A stretch of 34,829 nt of DNA from Clostridiaceae bacterium (GTDB taxonomy: Bacteria > Bacillota > Clostridia > Oscillospirales > Acutalibacteraceae), in assembly GCA_016296885.1 (NCBI GenBank), contig JAEDHT010000018.1, forward strand, positions 1 through 34,829. Direction: 5' to 3'. Shown one piece after another: positions 1 through 7,892 of the stretch (its first letter is position 1; every line of letters starts with the position of its first letter). The notes beneath the pieces were generated by a model. It did not search any database and was not told the DNA's origin. It saw only the letters and a program-made list of their open reading frames with translations. The translations under genes and the position numbers were made by a program.

Positions 1-16
1 TTGTTTCCATTCTTCT

Positions 17-25
17 ATTATATCA
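17..25 (-). promoter_or_regulatory. Possible extended -10 promoter directed off the left edge
   Basis: On the minus strand the sequence reads TGATATAAT, an extended -10 element (TGnTATAAT). I see no good -35 box at normal spacing. It would drive a transcript leaving the window at its left end, divergent from the oligoendopeptidase gene. An ATG lies at 10-8, but too little sequence remains to judge a gene. Confidence 0.25.
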
Positions 26-107
26 CACTTTTACGATTTTGGGAGTAGAACCTTTGACAAGATATTAATTTAGTTAAATAAATATTCTCTTAATACCTTT
101 TATATCC

Positions 108-136
108 TTGAATATATGTGTAAACGGTGGTATAAT
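108..136 (+). promoter_or_regulatory. Sigma-A-type promoter for the oligoendopeptidase gene
   Basis: TTGAAT at 108-113 and a perfect TATAAT at 131-136 are separated by 17 bases, and the start codon follows about 34 bases later. The predicted transcript may continue into the downstream dockerin gene, because no hairpin terminator separates the two. Confidence 0.65.
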
Positions 137-169
137 CTATGAAATAATACATTTGGGAGGATGATTCAA

Positions 170-1864
170 ATGAAAGTTTCAGAAATTAAATATCACAGAG
201 TAACTATTGAAGAAATTCGTGAGAAAAGCAAAACTATCATAGATCGTGTAAAAGATGCGGCTTCTGTGGAAGATGTGCTTAAGGCACGTGATGATTATAA
301 CGCTTTGTACTCAGATTTATTCACCGAGTATTCTCTGGCTCATATGAGATACACTATAAACACCGCTGACGAGTTTTATATTAAAGAGCGTGATTATTAT
401 GACGAAATCATACCTGAAGTGCAAAATATCATGCTTGAATACTCAAATGCAATGCTTGATAGCAAATTTAGAAGTGAGCTAGAAAAAGAGCTATCCCCTA
501 TTATTTTCAAAAAATACGAGATCGAAAGAAAGTCTATGTCACCTGAGATCATAGATGAAATGGTTGAGGAAAATAAGGTTGTCAGTGAATATTCACAGTT
601 AATGGCAGGTCTCACATTTGAGTTTAGAGGCGAAACAATGCCAAAAACACTGCTTACAAAGTATTTTCAGGATGGCGACCGCAACACCAGAAAAGAAGCT
701 TATGAAGCACTTGGTAAGGGGCTTGACAAGGTATCAGATCAGCTAGACGATATATTTGACCGACTGGTTAAAATCCGTGACAAGATGGCTCGCAAGATGG
801 GATATAAAAACTTTGTAGAGCTTGGCTATTACAGAATGGGCAGACTCTGCTATGATGAAGGAATGATAAAGAAATTCCGTGAGAATGTGCTAAAGGATAT
901 CGTACCTATTGTAGCTCGTCTTAAAACAGAAAACGCAAAGGCAATGGGCATTGATAAATTTATGCTTTATGATAATGATATCATTATTCCCGGCGGAAAT
1001 CCAAAGCCAATCGTTGACACAGATGGCATATTTAATGCTACAAAAGAGATGTATCACGAGATGAGCGAAGATACCGGCAAGTTTATTGATATGATGCTCG
1101 AAAATGAAGCTTTTGACGTACTTTCCCGTGAAAACAAGTGGGGTGGCGGATATTGCACATCTTTTGATAAATACAAACAGCCTTTTATCCTTGCTAACTT
1201 CAATGGTACTTCTGCCGATGTAGATGTTATGACACATGAGGCAGGTCATGCATTTGCTGACTATATGACATCAAACAACCGCTTTGTAAATGAGCTTGGC
1301 ATAGGCGGTATGGAAACTGCTGAAACTCATTCTATGAGCATGGAGTTCTTTGCATGGAAGTATATTGACAAGTTCTTTGGTGACAAAACAAACAAATATA
1401 AATTTATGCATGCATTTGATGCACTTTCATTTATTCCATATGGTACAATTGTTGATTACTTCCAGCACATTGTATATGAAAATCCTGAGATGACCCCTTC
1501 TGAGAGAAACGATGCATGGAACAAACTGGAAGCTGAGTTCAGACCATATCTTTCCACAGAAGGCATACCTTACCTTGAAAAGGGTACACGTTGGCAGTAT
1601 CAAATGCATATATTTGAGACTCCTTTCTATTACATTGATTATTGCTTGGCACAAACAGCTGCATTTGGTTTCTTAATGGAATCTCAAAAAGACTACGACG
1701 ATGCTTTTGCAAGATATGTAAGGTTTTTGTCACAGGGCGGAGAAAAACTTTTCACCGATCTTTTAGAAGAAGCCGGATTGAACTCTCCTTTCAAAGATGG
1801 TTCTTTGAAAATTCTATCATCAGAGGTAGAAAAACTACTCAACAAAATAAAAGAAACTCTTTGA
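170..1864 (+). CDS. M3 family oligoendopeptidase (zinc metallopeptidase)
   Basis: This is a cytosolic thimet-type peptidase that cleaves short oligopeptides, probably during peptide nutrition or turnover of signal-peptide fragments. The M3 zinc motif HEAGH is at residues 356-360 in the numbering used here, and the helix with a candidate third zinc ligand (GGMETAETHSM) lies some 25 residues later. The length of about 564 residues suits the family, and there is no signal peptide. An in-frame ATG also exists at 161, but the ribosome site GGGAGG occupies 155-160 and would abut it; the ATG at 170 has a 9-base spacing and is preferred. The next gene begins 36 bases after the stop on the same strand. 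The family call is firm; the exact PepF-like subgroup is not. Confidence 0.93.
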   Translation: MKVSEIKYHRVTIEEIREKSKTIIDRVKDAASVEDVLKARDDYNALYSDLFTEYSLAHMRYTINTADEFYIKERDYYDEIIPEVQNIMLEYSNAMLDSKFRSELEKELSPIIFKKYEIERKSMSPEIIDEMVEENKVVSEYSQLMAGLTFEFRGETMPKTLLTKYFQDGDRNTRKEAYEALGKGLDKVSDQLDDIFDRLVKIRDKMARKMGYKNFVELGYYRMGRLCYDEGMIKKFRENVLKDIVPIVARLKTENAKAMGIDKFMLYDNDIIIPGGNPKPIVDTDGIFNATKEMYHEMSEDTGKFIDMMLENEAFDVLSRENKWGGGYCTSFDKYKQPFILANFNGTSADVDVMTHEAGHAFADYMTSNNRFVNELGIGGMETAETHSMSMEFFAWKYIDKFFGDKTNKYKFMHAFDALSFIPYGTIVDYFQHIVYENPEMTPSERNDAWNKLEAEFRPYLSTEGIPYLEKGTRWQYQMHIFETPFYYIDYCLAQTAAFGFLMESQKDYDDAFARYVRFLSQGGEKLFTDLLEEAGLNSPFKDGSLKILSSEVEKLLNKIKETL

Positions 1865-1900
1865 TTTATTTTGCAGTTTGAGAAAGGATGTAGATCCTAA

Positions 1901-3400
1901 ATGAAGAAAAAAATCTCCCTGCTTCTCTCTGTCTGCATAATAATGACATCATTATTCATTGGCAGTGTAGCCGCTGAATCTATCACATATGGTGATGCTG
2001 ATTTAGATGGCGAGATTACTATGGGTGATGTGGTAATAATGCAGAAGCATATTGCAAAGCTAATAAAATTAAAGCCAGCTGCTTTGATGATGGCGGATGT
2101 AGATGAAGAATACGGGGATATAAATCTTGTAGATGTAACCTGTGTACAAAAGTATATTGCTAAGATTATTGATACGTTTCCTGTAGAATCATATTATGAA
2201 AATGAAAATGACAATCAAGGCGATACAGAATCAGATCCAGACATCTACGAATCTGATATTATAACCAGCGATAGCATTGACACAGAACTTGAAACACTGA
2301 CACTTGCTCAGGCACGTGAGCTAGGCAAAGATGCATATGTAAAAATCAGAGGTCAGGTAGTATATGTATATGGTAATAATACAATCATATTAGAAGAAAT
2401 AAATGATGGTAAGGTTGTAAGTTATCAGATATTTGACAAAGAGGGAACGGTTTCCGGTAAATATCCTCTAAATTCTATTGTAGACGTAACAGGTACAACA
2501 AGTCTTTATCTTTCCAGTCTGCAAATAAGCAACCCTGAGAAAGTAGAGCTTGTTTCTACTGATAACAAAGAGATTCCACCTGTTGAGGTTGAAATTTCAG
2601 ATTTGTCGGGATACCTTTCTACAAAGGTTATATTAAAAAACGTTAAGGTAACATCATATAGCAGTGGCATCTTAACTGTATCAAAGGGCAATGCATCTGT
2701 AGATTGCTACAGACCGGCAGATTTTCCGTCTGATGTAAACTTGGGATCTACAATAGACCTAATATGCGTGCCTTATCAATATGATTCAAAGGTAATGCTT
2801 AGGGTGGCTTATAGGTCAGATTATCGTTTAATTTCAAATGCCGACAGCGATAACACTACCGATGGATTACCCACAGATACTGAATCGAATACAGATACAT
2901 CTACAGAAAGTGATACTGAATTTTCTTATAACGGCGGATATACATTCTTTAAATGCGATTCATTTAATATATCGGATTTGACTGCCCTAGGATATCTGAT
3001 AATAACTGATAATAATTTTTATTCTTTAGGTGGATACGCACAGGATAATTCTTTATCTGCTCTCGAATTTTTGCATGATAGCACCGATGGCTATGCTCTT
3101 GCAGAATCACAATGTGCATATACTCTGGAGGGAAACGGTGAAGGTAAGTATTATTTAAAAAATGCATATAACAAAATGTATATATGTTCTAATAGAGATG
3201 ATTATACTACTCTATTTACCAATCAACCATTGAATCCACTGAGCATTACAGCTACCGGCGATGGCACAGTGCATATCCGAGATTCAATAACAGGCAAATA
3301 TTTGGGACTGAAACGCTCAGACAAATATGGATATGTATTTAGATGGTACACATCAAAATCCAATGCATTGAACGCTGCCATTTTCGTTCAATGTGATTAA
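1901..3400 (+). CDS. Secreted protein with N-terminal dockerin and OB-fold-like region
   Basis: A signal peptide (residues 1 to about 25, ending VAA) is followed at once by a type I dockerin-like module (about 29-92). Its first calcium loop is canonical (DADLDGEITMGD); the second (DVDEEYGDINLVD) has one extra residue and Glu in place of an Asp. An acidic linker leads to a region of about 180 residues (130-310) that resembles tandem OB-fold (YhcR-like) modules. A second Ser/Thr/Asp linker follows, then an aromatic-rich C-terminal domain of about 150 residues that I do not recognise (possibly a beta-trefoil carbohydrate binder). I see no catalytic motif. The dockerin implies docking on a cohesin-bearing scaffold at the cell surface; the role is unknown. 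The ribosome site is AAAGGA at 1883-1888. Confidence 0.8.
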   Translation: MKKKISLLLSVCIIMTSLFIGSVAAESITYGDADLDGEITMGDVVIMQKHIAKLIKLKPAALMMADVDEEYGDINLVDVTCVQKYIAKIIDTFPVESYYENENDNQGDTESDPDIYESDIITSDSIDTELETLTLAQARELGKDAYVKIRGQVVYVYGNNTIILEEINDGKVVSYQIFDKEGTVSGKYPLNSIVDVTGTTSLYLSSLQISNPEKVELVSTDNKEIPPVEVEISDLSGYLSTKVILKNVKVTSYSSGILTVSKGNASVDCYRPADFPSDVNLGSTIDLICVPYQYDSKVMLRVAYRSDYRLISNADSDNTTDGLPTDTESNTDTSTESDTEFSYNGGYTFFKCDSFNISDLTALGYLIITDNNFYSLGGYAQDNSLSALEFLHDSTDGYALAESQCAYTLEGNGEGKYYLKNAYNKMYICSNRDDYTTLFTNQPLNPLSITATGDGTVHIRDSITGKYLGLKRSDKYGYVFRWYTSKSNALNAAIFVQCD

Positions 3401-3426
3401 AAAAATATTTATAAGCCATATAATTT

Positions 3427-3475
3427 AAAAAGCAGTGAATTTCTGTTAGATTAGAATTTCACTGCTTTTTTTATT
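3427..3475. terminator. Bidirectional intrinsic terminator between convergent genes
   Basis: Arms of about 18 bases (AAAAAGCAGTGAATTTCT and its near-perfect complement, one mismatch) enclose an 8-base loop and are flanked by a T-run on the plus side and an A-run on the other. It sits between the convergent dockerin gene and DHHW gene and can serve both. Confidence 0.85.
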
Positions 3476-3476
3476 T

Positions 3477-4574
3477 TTACATTGATATATTGTTATTAAG
3501 CACTAATGTGCTATATAAAAACAATACATCTTGATTTGAAAAATTCACAAAATTATCAAGTATTGAACTCTGGATATATCGCAGGTCTATCAAAGTAATT
3601 TTTGAATAATTAGATATTATCAGTGGTGTGAGACTACTTGCAAAAGAATCTCTAAAAATCACCAGCTCTCTATTTGAAGCAGAGCTTGGATTTTCAATCA
3701 CAAGCAATGGTTCAGATCCTGAAAGGAACATTTCATATGGATCTTTGCCATTAGCCTTGTTAAAATCATATATAAATCCCTGCTTTGGTAAGCCTGTGCT
3801 ATAGCTGGTTACAGCACACGAATCAATAGTATCATTGGTGAGATAATGCATCTCATCAGACTGAATGTTAAGTGATGCTTGACCATAATATGTGCCATAA
3901 AAAGGCTTTTCGAGCAAATTTTCTTTAAAAGTCTGATCTGCAGGCATACCCATTGAAGTCAGGAGATACTGCGATAATTCTTTCAGATTTTCTTGTTTCC
4001 AGTGTTGATCGGTGTGATAATAATCGTCTAGTGATAGTTTATCAAATATATCAATATACTCAAGATATCTCAAATTATCACACATTTTATTTTTAAGCAA
4101 ATCATAATCCATAGCAATATGATTAGATTGTGGAGCAAGAAAGTAGTTCTTATCAGGTATTATAGATAAATACATCTTGCAATCTGTTTTTGACAAATAC
4201 TTTTTGTATATCTCGTCTATTTTACTAATTGAATTTTCTATCTTAACATCGTTTAAAGGATATTCCAGTTTAGATAAATGCCCTTTTGCATAATAGAAGC
4301 CGTTGTTATCCTTACGCATAAAGATGCTTCGTGATGCATTTGCTTTTATTGAACGAAATGTATCACGCATAGGAAATTGGTCTAAAGTATATTCCTCAAA
4401 CTGTGACATAAACTTGCCTGATAAAATCTGTTCTGCAGAAAGCTCAGGTCTTTGTGCCAAAACTCGGCGCTCAGTCATAGAATACTGCTCCGGCGACATT
4501 ATTATTTGGGCTAAAGAAAATCCTACTATAACTAAAGACACTAAGATTAGAGTAATTATGTTTTTTATTTTCAT
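3477..4574 (-). CDS. DHHW family protein (AlgX/AlgJ-like partner of the MBOAT acyltransferase)
   Basis: An N-terminal hydrophobic helix (residues 5-24) probably anchors the protein with its main domain outside the membrane. The domain resembles SGNH/AlgX-type acetyl-transfer proteins: YYHTDQHW at 185-192 is the DHHW-family signature with Asp and His, and RDSF at 308-311 is a candidate nucleophile block. The length of 365 residues is usual. The gene starts 13 bases after the stop of the MBOAT gene and is almost certainly cotranslated with it. By analogy with alginate and peptidoglycan O-acetylation systems, the MBOAT protein would pass an acyl group across the membrane and this protein would place it on an extracellular glycan. 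The substrate is not shown by the sequence. Confidence 0.82.
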   Translation of the reverse strand: MKIKNIITLILVSLVIVGFSLAQIIMSPEQYSMTERRVLAQRPELSAEQILSGKFMSQFEEYTLDQFPMRDTFRSIKANASRSIFMRKDNNGFYYAKGHLSKLEYPLNDVKIENSISKIDEIYKKYLSKTDCKMYLSIIPDKNYFLAPQSNHIAMDYDLLKNKMCDNLRYLEYIDIFDKLSLDDYYHTDQHWKQENLKELSQYLLTSMGMPADQTFKENLLEKPFYGTYYGQASLNIQSDEMHYLTNDTIDSCAVTSYSTGLPKQGFIYDFNKANGKDPYEMFLSGSEPLLVIENPSSASNRELVIFRDSFASSLTPLIISNYSKITLIDLRYIQSSILDNFVNFSNQDVLFLYSTLVLNNNISM

Positions 4575-4587
4575 CCTAACACCTCAC

Positions 4588-5988
4588 TCAAAAACGGAAA
4601 TACAGGAATGGATTGAACGAACCATCCACAAGATAAGATGTCACTAAAAGTAATATCGCAATGAGTGCAATAGGCTCCGCAACAGTAAGAATAGTATTTC
4701 CAACTTTATTCTTAGAAACCGATGCAACTATTGTTTTAGGAATAGGAGTAGCGCCTATGATCGCTAATATAAATAGCACAGCATATGATCTAAGATAATA
4801 TAATGATTCATTTGAAACAAAAGATAATCTGCCAAATGCAAACATACCCGATATATCACCGGCAACCTGACTTAAATCATTAGCATTAAACAGCACAAAT
4901 CCAAAAATGACTGCTAATATAACATACAAATGCCCTACCAACCTATGCTTTGACAACCATTTCTTAAATCCGAGCTTTTCGACTGTGAGCAAAATAGCAT
5001 AAAATAGTCCCCATAAAATAAAATTCCACGCTGCACCATGCCAAAAGCCTGTTAGCATCCAGACTATAAAAATATTAAAAAGCTGTCTGCCTTTTCCCTT
5101 TCGATTGCCACCTAGAGATATATAGACATAATCTCTGAACCAAGACCCAAGCGAAATATGCCAACGTCTCCAAAATTCTGTTATGCTGCCTGAAATATAA
5201 GGATAATTAAAGTTTTCTATGAAGTCAAATCCAAAAATCTTACCTAGACCTATTGCCATATCGCTATATCCGGAAAAATCGAAATATATCTGCAGAGTAA
5301 ATGATATAGCATACATCCAATAATAAAGGATGGAAATATCATTTGATTCACGAAACAGTGTGCATATCTCGCCTATCGTATTAGCAATTAAAACTTTTTT
5401 GCCTAGACCTAGCAGAAAACGTTTTATACCCCGGGAAATTTTATCTATACTATGTGTTCTGTTCTCCAGCTGTTTGGCTATGTCAGAATATCTTACAATA
5501 GGGCCTGCTATCAGCTGAGGAAAGGACGAAACGTATGCTGCAAAATTAACTAAATTTTTCTGAGCAGGAACATCTCCTCTATAAACATCAATAGTATAGC
5601 TCAATATCTGAAACGTATAGAAGCTAATACCTATTGGCAATGTTAATCTTAATAGTGGGATTGAAAGACCGAACACCTTGTTAAAATTCATTATAAAGAA
5701 ATCTGTGTATTTAAAATACACCAAAAGGCCCAAATTCACCAGCACAGAAAAGCATAAAAACACCTTTCTTAGCTTAGTTTTGTTCGCTTTTTCAATCAAC
5801 AATCCAAAAATCCAGCCTAATAATATCGAGCCTGCAAAAAGAATTGTAAGCTTTTGCTCTCCCCATGCATAAAACACCATACTGGCAAGCAAAATTACAG
5901 CATTTTTCAGCTTTTTAGGGCTAATAAAATATAGCAGAACTGTTATAGGAAGAAAATAGAATAAAAAAGGTATACTTGAAAATATCAA
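4588..5988 (-). CDS. MBOAT family membrane-bound O-acyltransferase (AlgI/DltB-like)
   Basis: This is a polytopic membrane protein of 466 residues with the MBOAT hallmarks FDFSGYSDMAIG (236-247), EFWRRWHISLGSWFRDYVY (271-289) and GFWHGAAWNF with the conserved His at 317. It should accept an acyl group in the cytoplasm and export it to an outside acceptor, together with the DHHW protein encoded directly downstream. The start codon is TTG at 5988-5986: GGAGG lies at 6000-5996 with a 7-base spacing and no ATG is better placed. AlgI-type proteins acetylate exopolysaccharides; DltB, in the same fold, D-alanylates teichoic acids, but no dltA, dltC or dltD is present, so polysaccharide acetylation is more likely. 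Confidence 0.92.
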   Translation of the reverse strand: MIFSSIPFLFYFLPITVLLYFISPKKLKNAVILLASMVFYAWGEQKLTILFAGSILLGWIFGLLIEKANKTKLRKVFLCFSVLVNLGLLVYFKYTDFFIMNFNKVFGLSIPLLRLTLPIGISFYTFQILSYTIDVYRGDVPAQKNLVNFAAYVSSFPQLIAGPIVRYSDIAKQLENRTHSIDKISRGIKRFLLGLGKKVLIANTIGEICTLFRESNDISILYYWMYAISFTLQIYFDFSGYSDMAIGLGKIFGFDFIENFNYPYISGSITEFWRRWHISLGSWFRDYVYISLGGNRKGKGRQLFNIFIVWMLTGFWHGAAWNFILWGLFYAILLTVEKLGFKKWLSKHRLVGHLYVILAVIFGFVLFNANDLSQVAGDISGMFAFGRLSFVSNESLYYLRSYAVLFILAIIGATPIPKTIVASVSKNKVGNTILTVAEPIALIAILLLVTSYLVDGSFNPFLYFRF

Positions 5989-6000
5989 ATAAATTCCTCC

Positions 6001-6045
6001 AAAAAATAGAAGCAGGTGTATATACTAAAGGTATCACACCTGCTT
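6001..6045 (-). terminator. Intrinsic terminator after the 191-residue lipoprotein gene
   Basis: Perfect 10-base arms (AAGCAGGTGT at 6010-6019 and its complement at 6036-6045) are followed on the minus strand by CTATTTTTT. It separates the lipoprotein gene from the downstream MBOAT gene. The hairpin ends just upstream of the MBOAT ribosome site, so the acyltransferase pair needs either readthrough or a promoter inside this gap. Confidence 0.8.
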
Positions 6046-6057
6046 AAGATTTATAAA

Positions 6058-6633
6058 TTATTCTTCAAAGCTCAATGGACTCATATTAAAGAATACTACA
6101 TTTCCAACTGAATCACATACAAGCTCATCAGCCTGTGTGCAGATATTCCATCTGAGGTCTGCATTATCTTTGAGCTGCTGTTTAAATGTCTCTACATCGG
6201 TGCCATCATCTAATACAAAAATATAACCAATAAATGGAATTGTGCCTATCATTGGTCCAAACATAACGCCCTCAGAAAAACCTGAAATTTCACTTGAAAA
6301 ACCATTTAAAAATCCAGGTTCTACAGGCATTACAGCAGGTGCAAACTGAATAACCTCGTTCTCAAGCAATGCGTTTGCAAGCTCTTCTGCGTTTACATCA
6401 GTTGCAGTATTCATTCTCTCTCTAAAATCTGCTAACAAAGCTTGTGCCGGTGTGGCACTAGAGCCGTTGTCGCCTTCAGAGGCGGTGGTATCGCTCTCTG
6501 GTGTTGATGTTTGATCAGATACGGTGGTTTGCTGTGAATCTGATGCAACCGATGAGTTTCCGGCTTTCTCTCCACATGCGACAAGCATACATACTAAACT
6601 TAAAGTAATAAATAATGCAATAATCCTTTTCAT
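6058..6633 (-). CDS. Hypothetical lipoprotein
   Basis: A type II signal peptide with lipobox LVAC places the lipidated Cys at residue 20. A Ser/Thr/Asp-rich spacer follows (about 25-65), then a globular domain of about 125 residues without cysteines other than those in ICTQADELVCDS. The domain has a glycine/proline-rich middle (GPMIGTIPFIG) and a C-terminal half that could fold as a small alpha/beta unit. The shape recalls small clostridial lipoproteins of unknown function, but I cannot name a family. The start is supported by AAAGGAG upstream. It is a single-gene unit: a hairpin terminator follows it and a long non-coding stretch precedes it. Confidence 0.75.
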   Translation of the reverse strand: MKRIIALFITLSLVCMLVACGEKAGNSSVASDSQQTTVSDQTSTPESDTTASEGDNGSSATPAQALLADFRERMNTATDVNAEELANALLENEVIQFAPAVMPVEPGFLNGFSSEISGFSEGVMFGPMIGTIPFIGYIFVLDDGTDVETFKQQLKDNADLRWNICTQADELVCDSVGNVVFFNMSPLSFEE

Positions 6634-6700
6634 TTTAATTGTCTCCTTTTTAATATAAATGTGTTGCCCGTTCTTTTAGAGTCACAGGCAAGCTTTGCTT

Positions 6701-6733
6701 ATTATATTGCTTTGAGCAATAATTGTCTGTCAA
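6701..6733 (-). promoter_or_regulatory. Candidate lipoprotein promoter with palindrome in a long spacer
   Basis: On the minus strand, TTGACA (6733-6728) and TATAAT (6706-6701) are both perfect but separated by 21 bases. The spacer contains the inverted repeat ATTGCT-CAA-AGCAAT (6720-6706). A spacer this long should be poor alone, so either an activator that twists DNA (MerR-like) acts here, or the match is fortuitous. Confidence 0.35.
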
Positions 6734-6772
6734 TATTATCAGTTGGAAAACTGATATTATTCATCATTAGGC

Positions 6773-6934
6773 TTAATTCATATGATGATTAGATAATCTC
6801 CGCAATACAATATTTTCAATATCATCTAGCAAGAGTTTTATCATAATCAACATCAAGAACGCCAAGCCAATTTCACCCACGCTAATAAAACATCGTGTAG
6901 CGGAGCTTTCGCACTTAAAATGCACTTTGTACAC
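6773..6934 (-). other. Candidate small ORF, 53 codons (weak)
   Basis: A GTG at 6934-6932 opens a frame to TAA at 6775-6773. The product would have two cysteines in its first 15 residues, then a hydrophobic stretch (residues about 22-36) and a charged tail with Arg-Arg. No ribosome site precedes the GTG, and the only promoter nearby would start transcription about at that codon. I do not recognise the peptide. It may be a leaderless small membrane protein, a gene remnant or chance. Confidence 0.18.
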
Positions 6935-7000
6935 GCTTATAATACATCATTATTTATAAGTTTTCAAGATAATAAGTAAAATTTTAGAATTATAACAGTC

Positions 7001-7034
7001 AAAAATTAACTCCAGATAATTCAAATCCGGAGCT
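7001..7034 (-). terminator. Intrinsic terminator after nadC
   Basis: On the minus strand CTCCGGAT pairs with ATCTGGAG (one G-U pair) around a 7-base loop and is followed by TTAATTTTT. It closes the transcript that carries secA, nadB and nadC. Confidence 0.75.
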
Positions 7035-7058
7035 TTTTTTATAAATATTAATTTAATC

Positions 7059-7892
7059 TTAATAAATTTTAAGACTAATATCAAAGGCTTTTACAGAATG
7101 TGTGAGTGCACCTACTGATATTATATCTACTCCTGTCTCTGCTACAGCTCTCAGAGTTTCATCTGTGATACCACCTGATGCCTCTAAAACAGACTTTCCA
7201 TTTGTTATTTCCACAGCACGCTTCATTATCTCAGGCGACATATTATCAAGCATAATGATATCGCAATTAGAATCTAAAGCTTGCCTTAGCTCGTCTAAAT
7301 CACGAACCTCTACCTCTATCTTCGTCATGTGACCTATTTTTTCACGAAGACTATAGACGGCTTGCTTTATTCCGCCTGCTGCATCAATGTGATTGTCTTT
7401 TAGCATTGCGGCATCACTAAGGTTAAATCTATGATTTTTACCACCACCGACAGTAACAGCATATTTCTGAATGGCTCTAAGTCCCGGCAATGTCTTTCTG
7501 GTATCGACTATATTAGCCTTTGTACCCTTTACTATCTCTACATATCTGTTTGTTGCAGTTGCAATTCCACTCATATGCTGCAAGAGATTTAGTGCTGTGC
7601 GTTCAGCCTTTAGAATAGCACGAGTTTTTCCCGATATATCGGCTATGATGTCACCTTTTTTTACCTTTTCACCATCGTTAATATGTTTAATAAGGGTAAT
7701 ATCACTTTGCAGTGTTTCAAAAACTCTGAACGCAACATCAATACCACACAGTACACCGTCTGCTTTAGCAATTAACTGAGCTTTATTCTGGGCATCTTCA
7801 GGAATTAAATTATCTGTTGTAACATCAATATAGTTAATATCCTCAAGCAATGCCTTTTTTATAATATCATCAACATATAGCATATTAATCAT
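7059..7892 (-). CDS. nadC: Nicotinate-nucleotide pyrophosphorylase (carboxylating)
   Basis: This cytosolic quinolinate phosphoribosyltransferase converts quinolinate and PRPP to nicotinate mononucleotide, CO2 and pyrophosphate, the step after quinolinate in de novo NAD synthesis. Family signatures are DTRKTLPGLR followed by KYAVTVGGGKNHRFNL and MLKDNHI near the middle, and the C-terminal EASGGI and DIISVGALTHS phosphate-binding segments. The 277-residue length is normal. The first ATG overlaps the end of nadB by 8 bases, so translation is probably coupled; a second in-frame ATG lies 9 bases downstream at 7883. A terminator follows. The aspartate oxidase gene is directly upstream, but quinolinate synthase (nadA) is not in the window. 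Confidence 0.96.
   Translation of the reverse strand: MINMLYVDDIIKKALLEDINYIDVTTDNLIPEDAQNKAQLIAKADGVLCGIDVAFRVFETLQSDITLIKHINDGEKVKKGDIIADISGKTRAILKAERTALNLLQHMSGIATATNRYVEIVKGTKANIVDTRKTLPGLRAIQKYAVTVGGGKNHRFNLSDAAMLKDNHIDAAGGIKQAVYSLREKIGHMTKIEVEVRDLDELRQALDSNCDIIMLDNMSPEIMKRAVEITNGKSVLEASGGITDETLRAVAETGVDIISVGALTHSVKAFDISLKIY

Larger units (their letters stand above)
6634..7058. other. 425-base intergenic stretch with hairpins and no clear gene
   Basis: This region lies between the lipoprotein gene and the end of nadC. It holds the nadC terminator (about 7001-7034), a minus-strand promoter candidate with TTGAAA at 6967-6962, 17 bases, and TATTAT at 6944-6939, and a second candidate near 6733-6701. 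Two inverted repeats stand out: AATATTATCAGTT/AACTGATATT near 6732-6758 and TCATCAT/ATGATGA near 6760-6787. I recognise no riboswitch, tRNA or known small RNA. A long leader for the lipoprotein mRNA, an uncharacterised small RNA and a decayed gene all remain possible. Confidence 0.5.
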
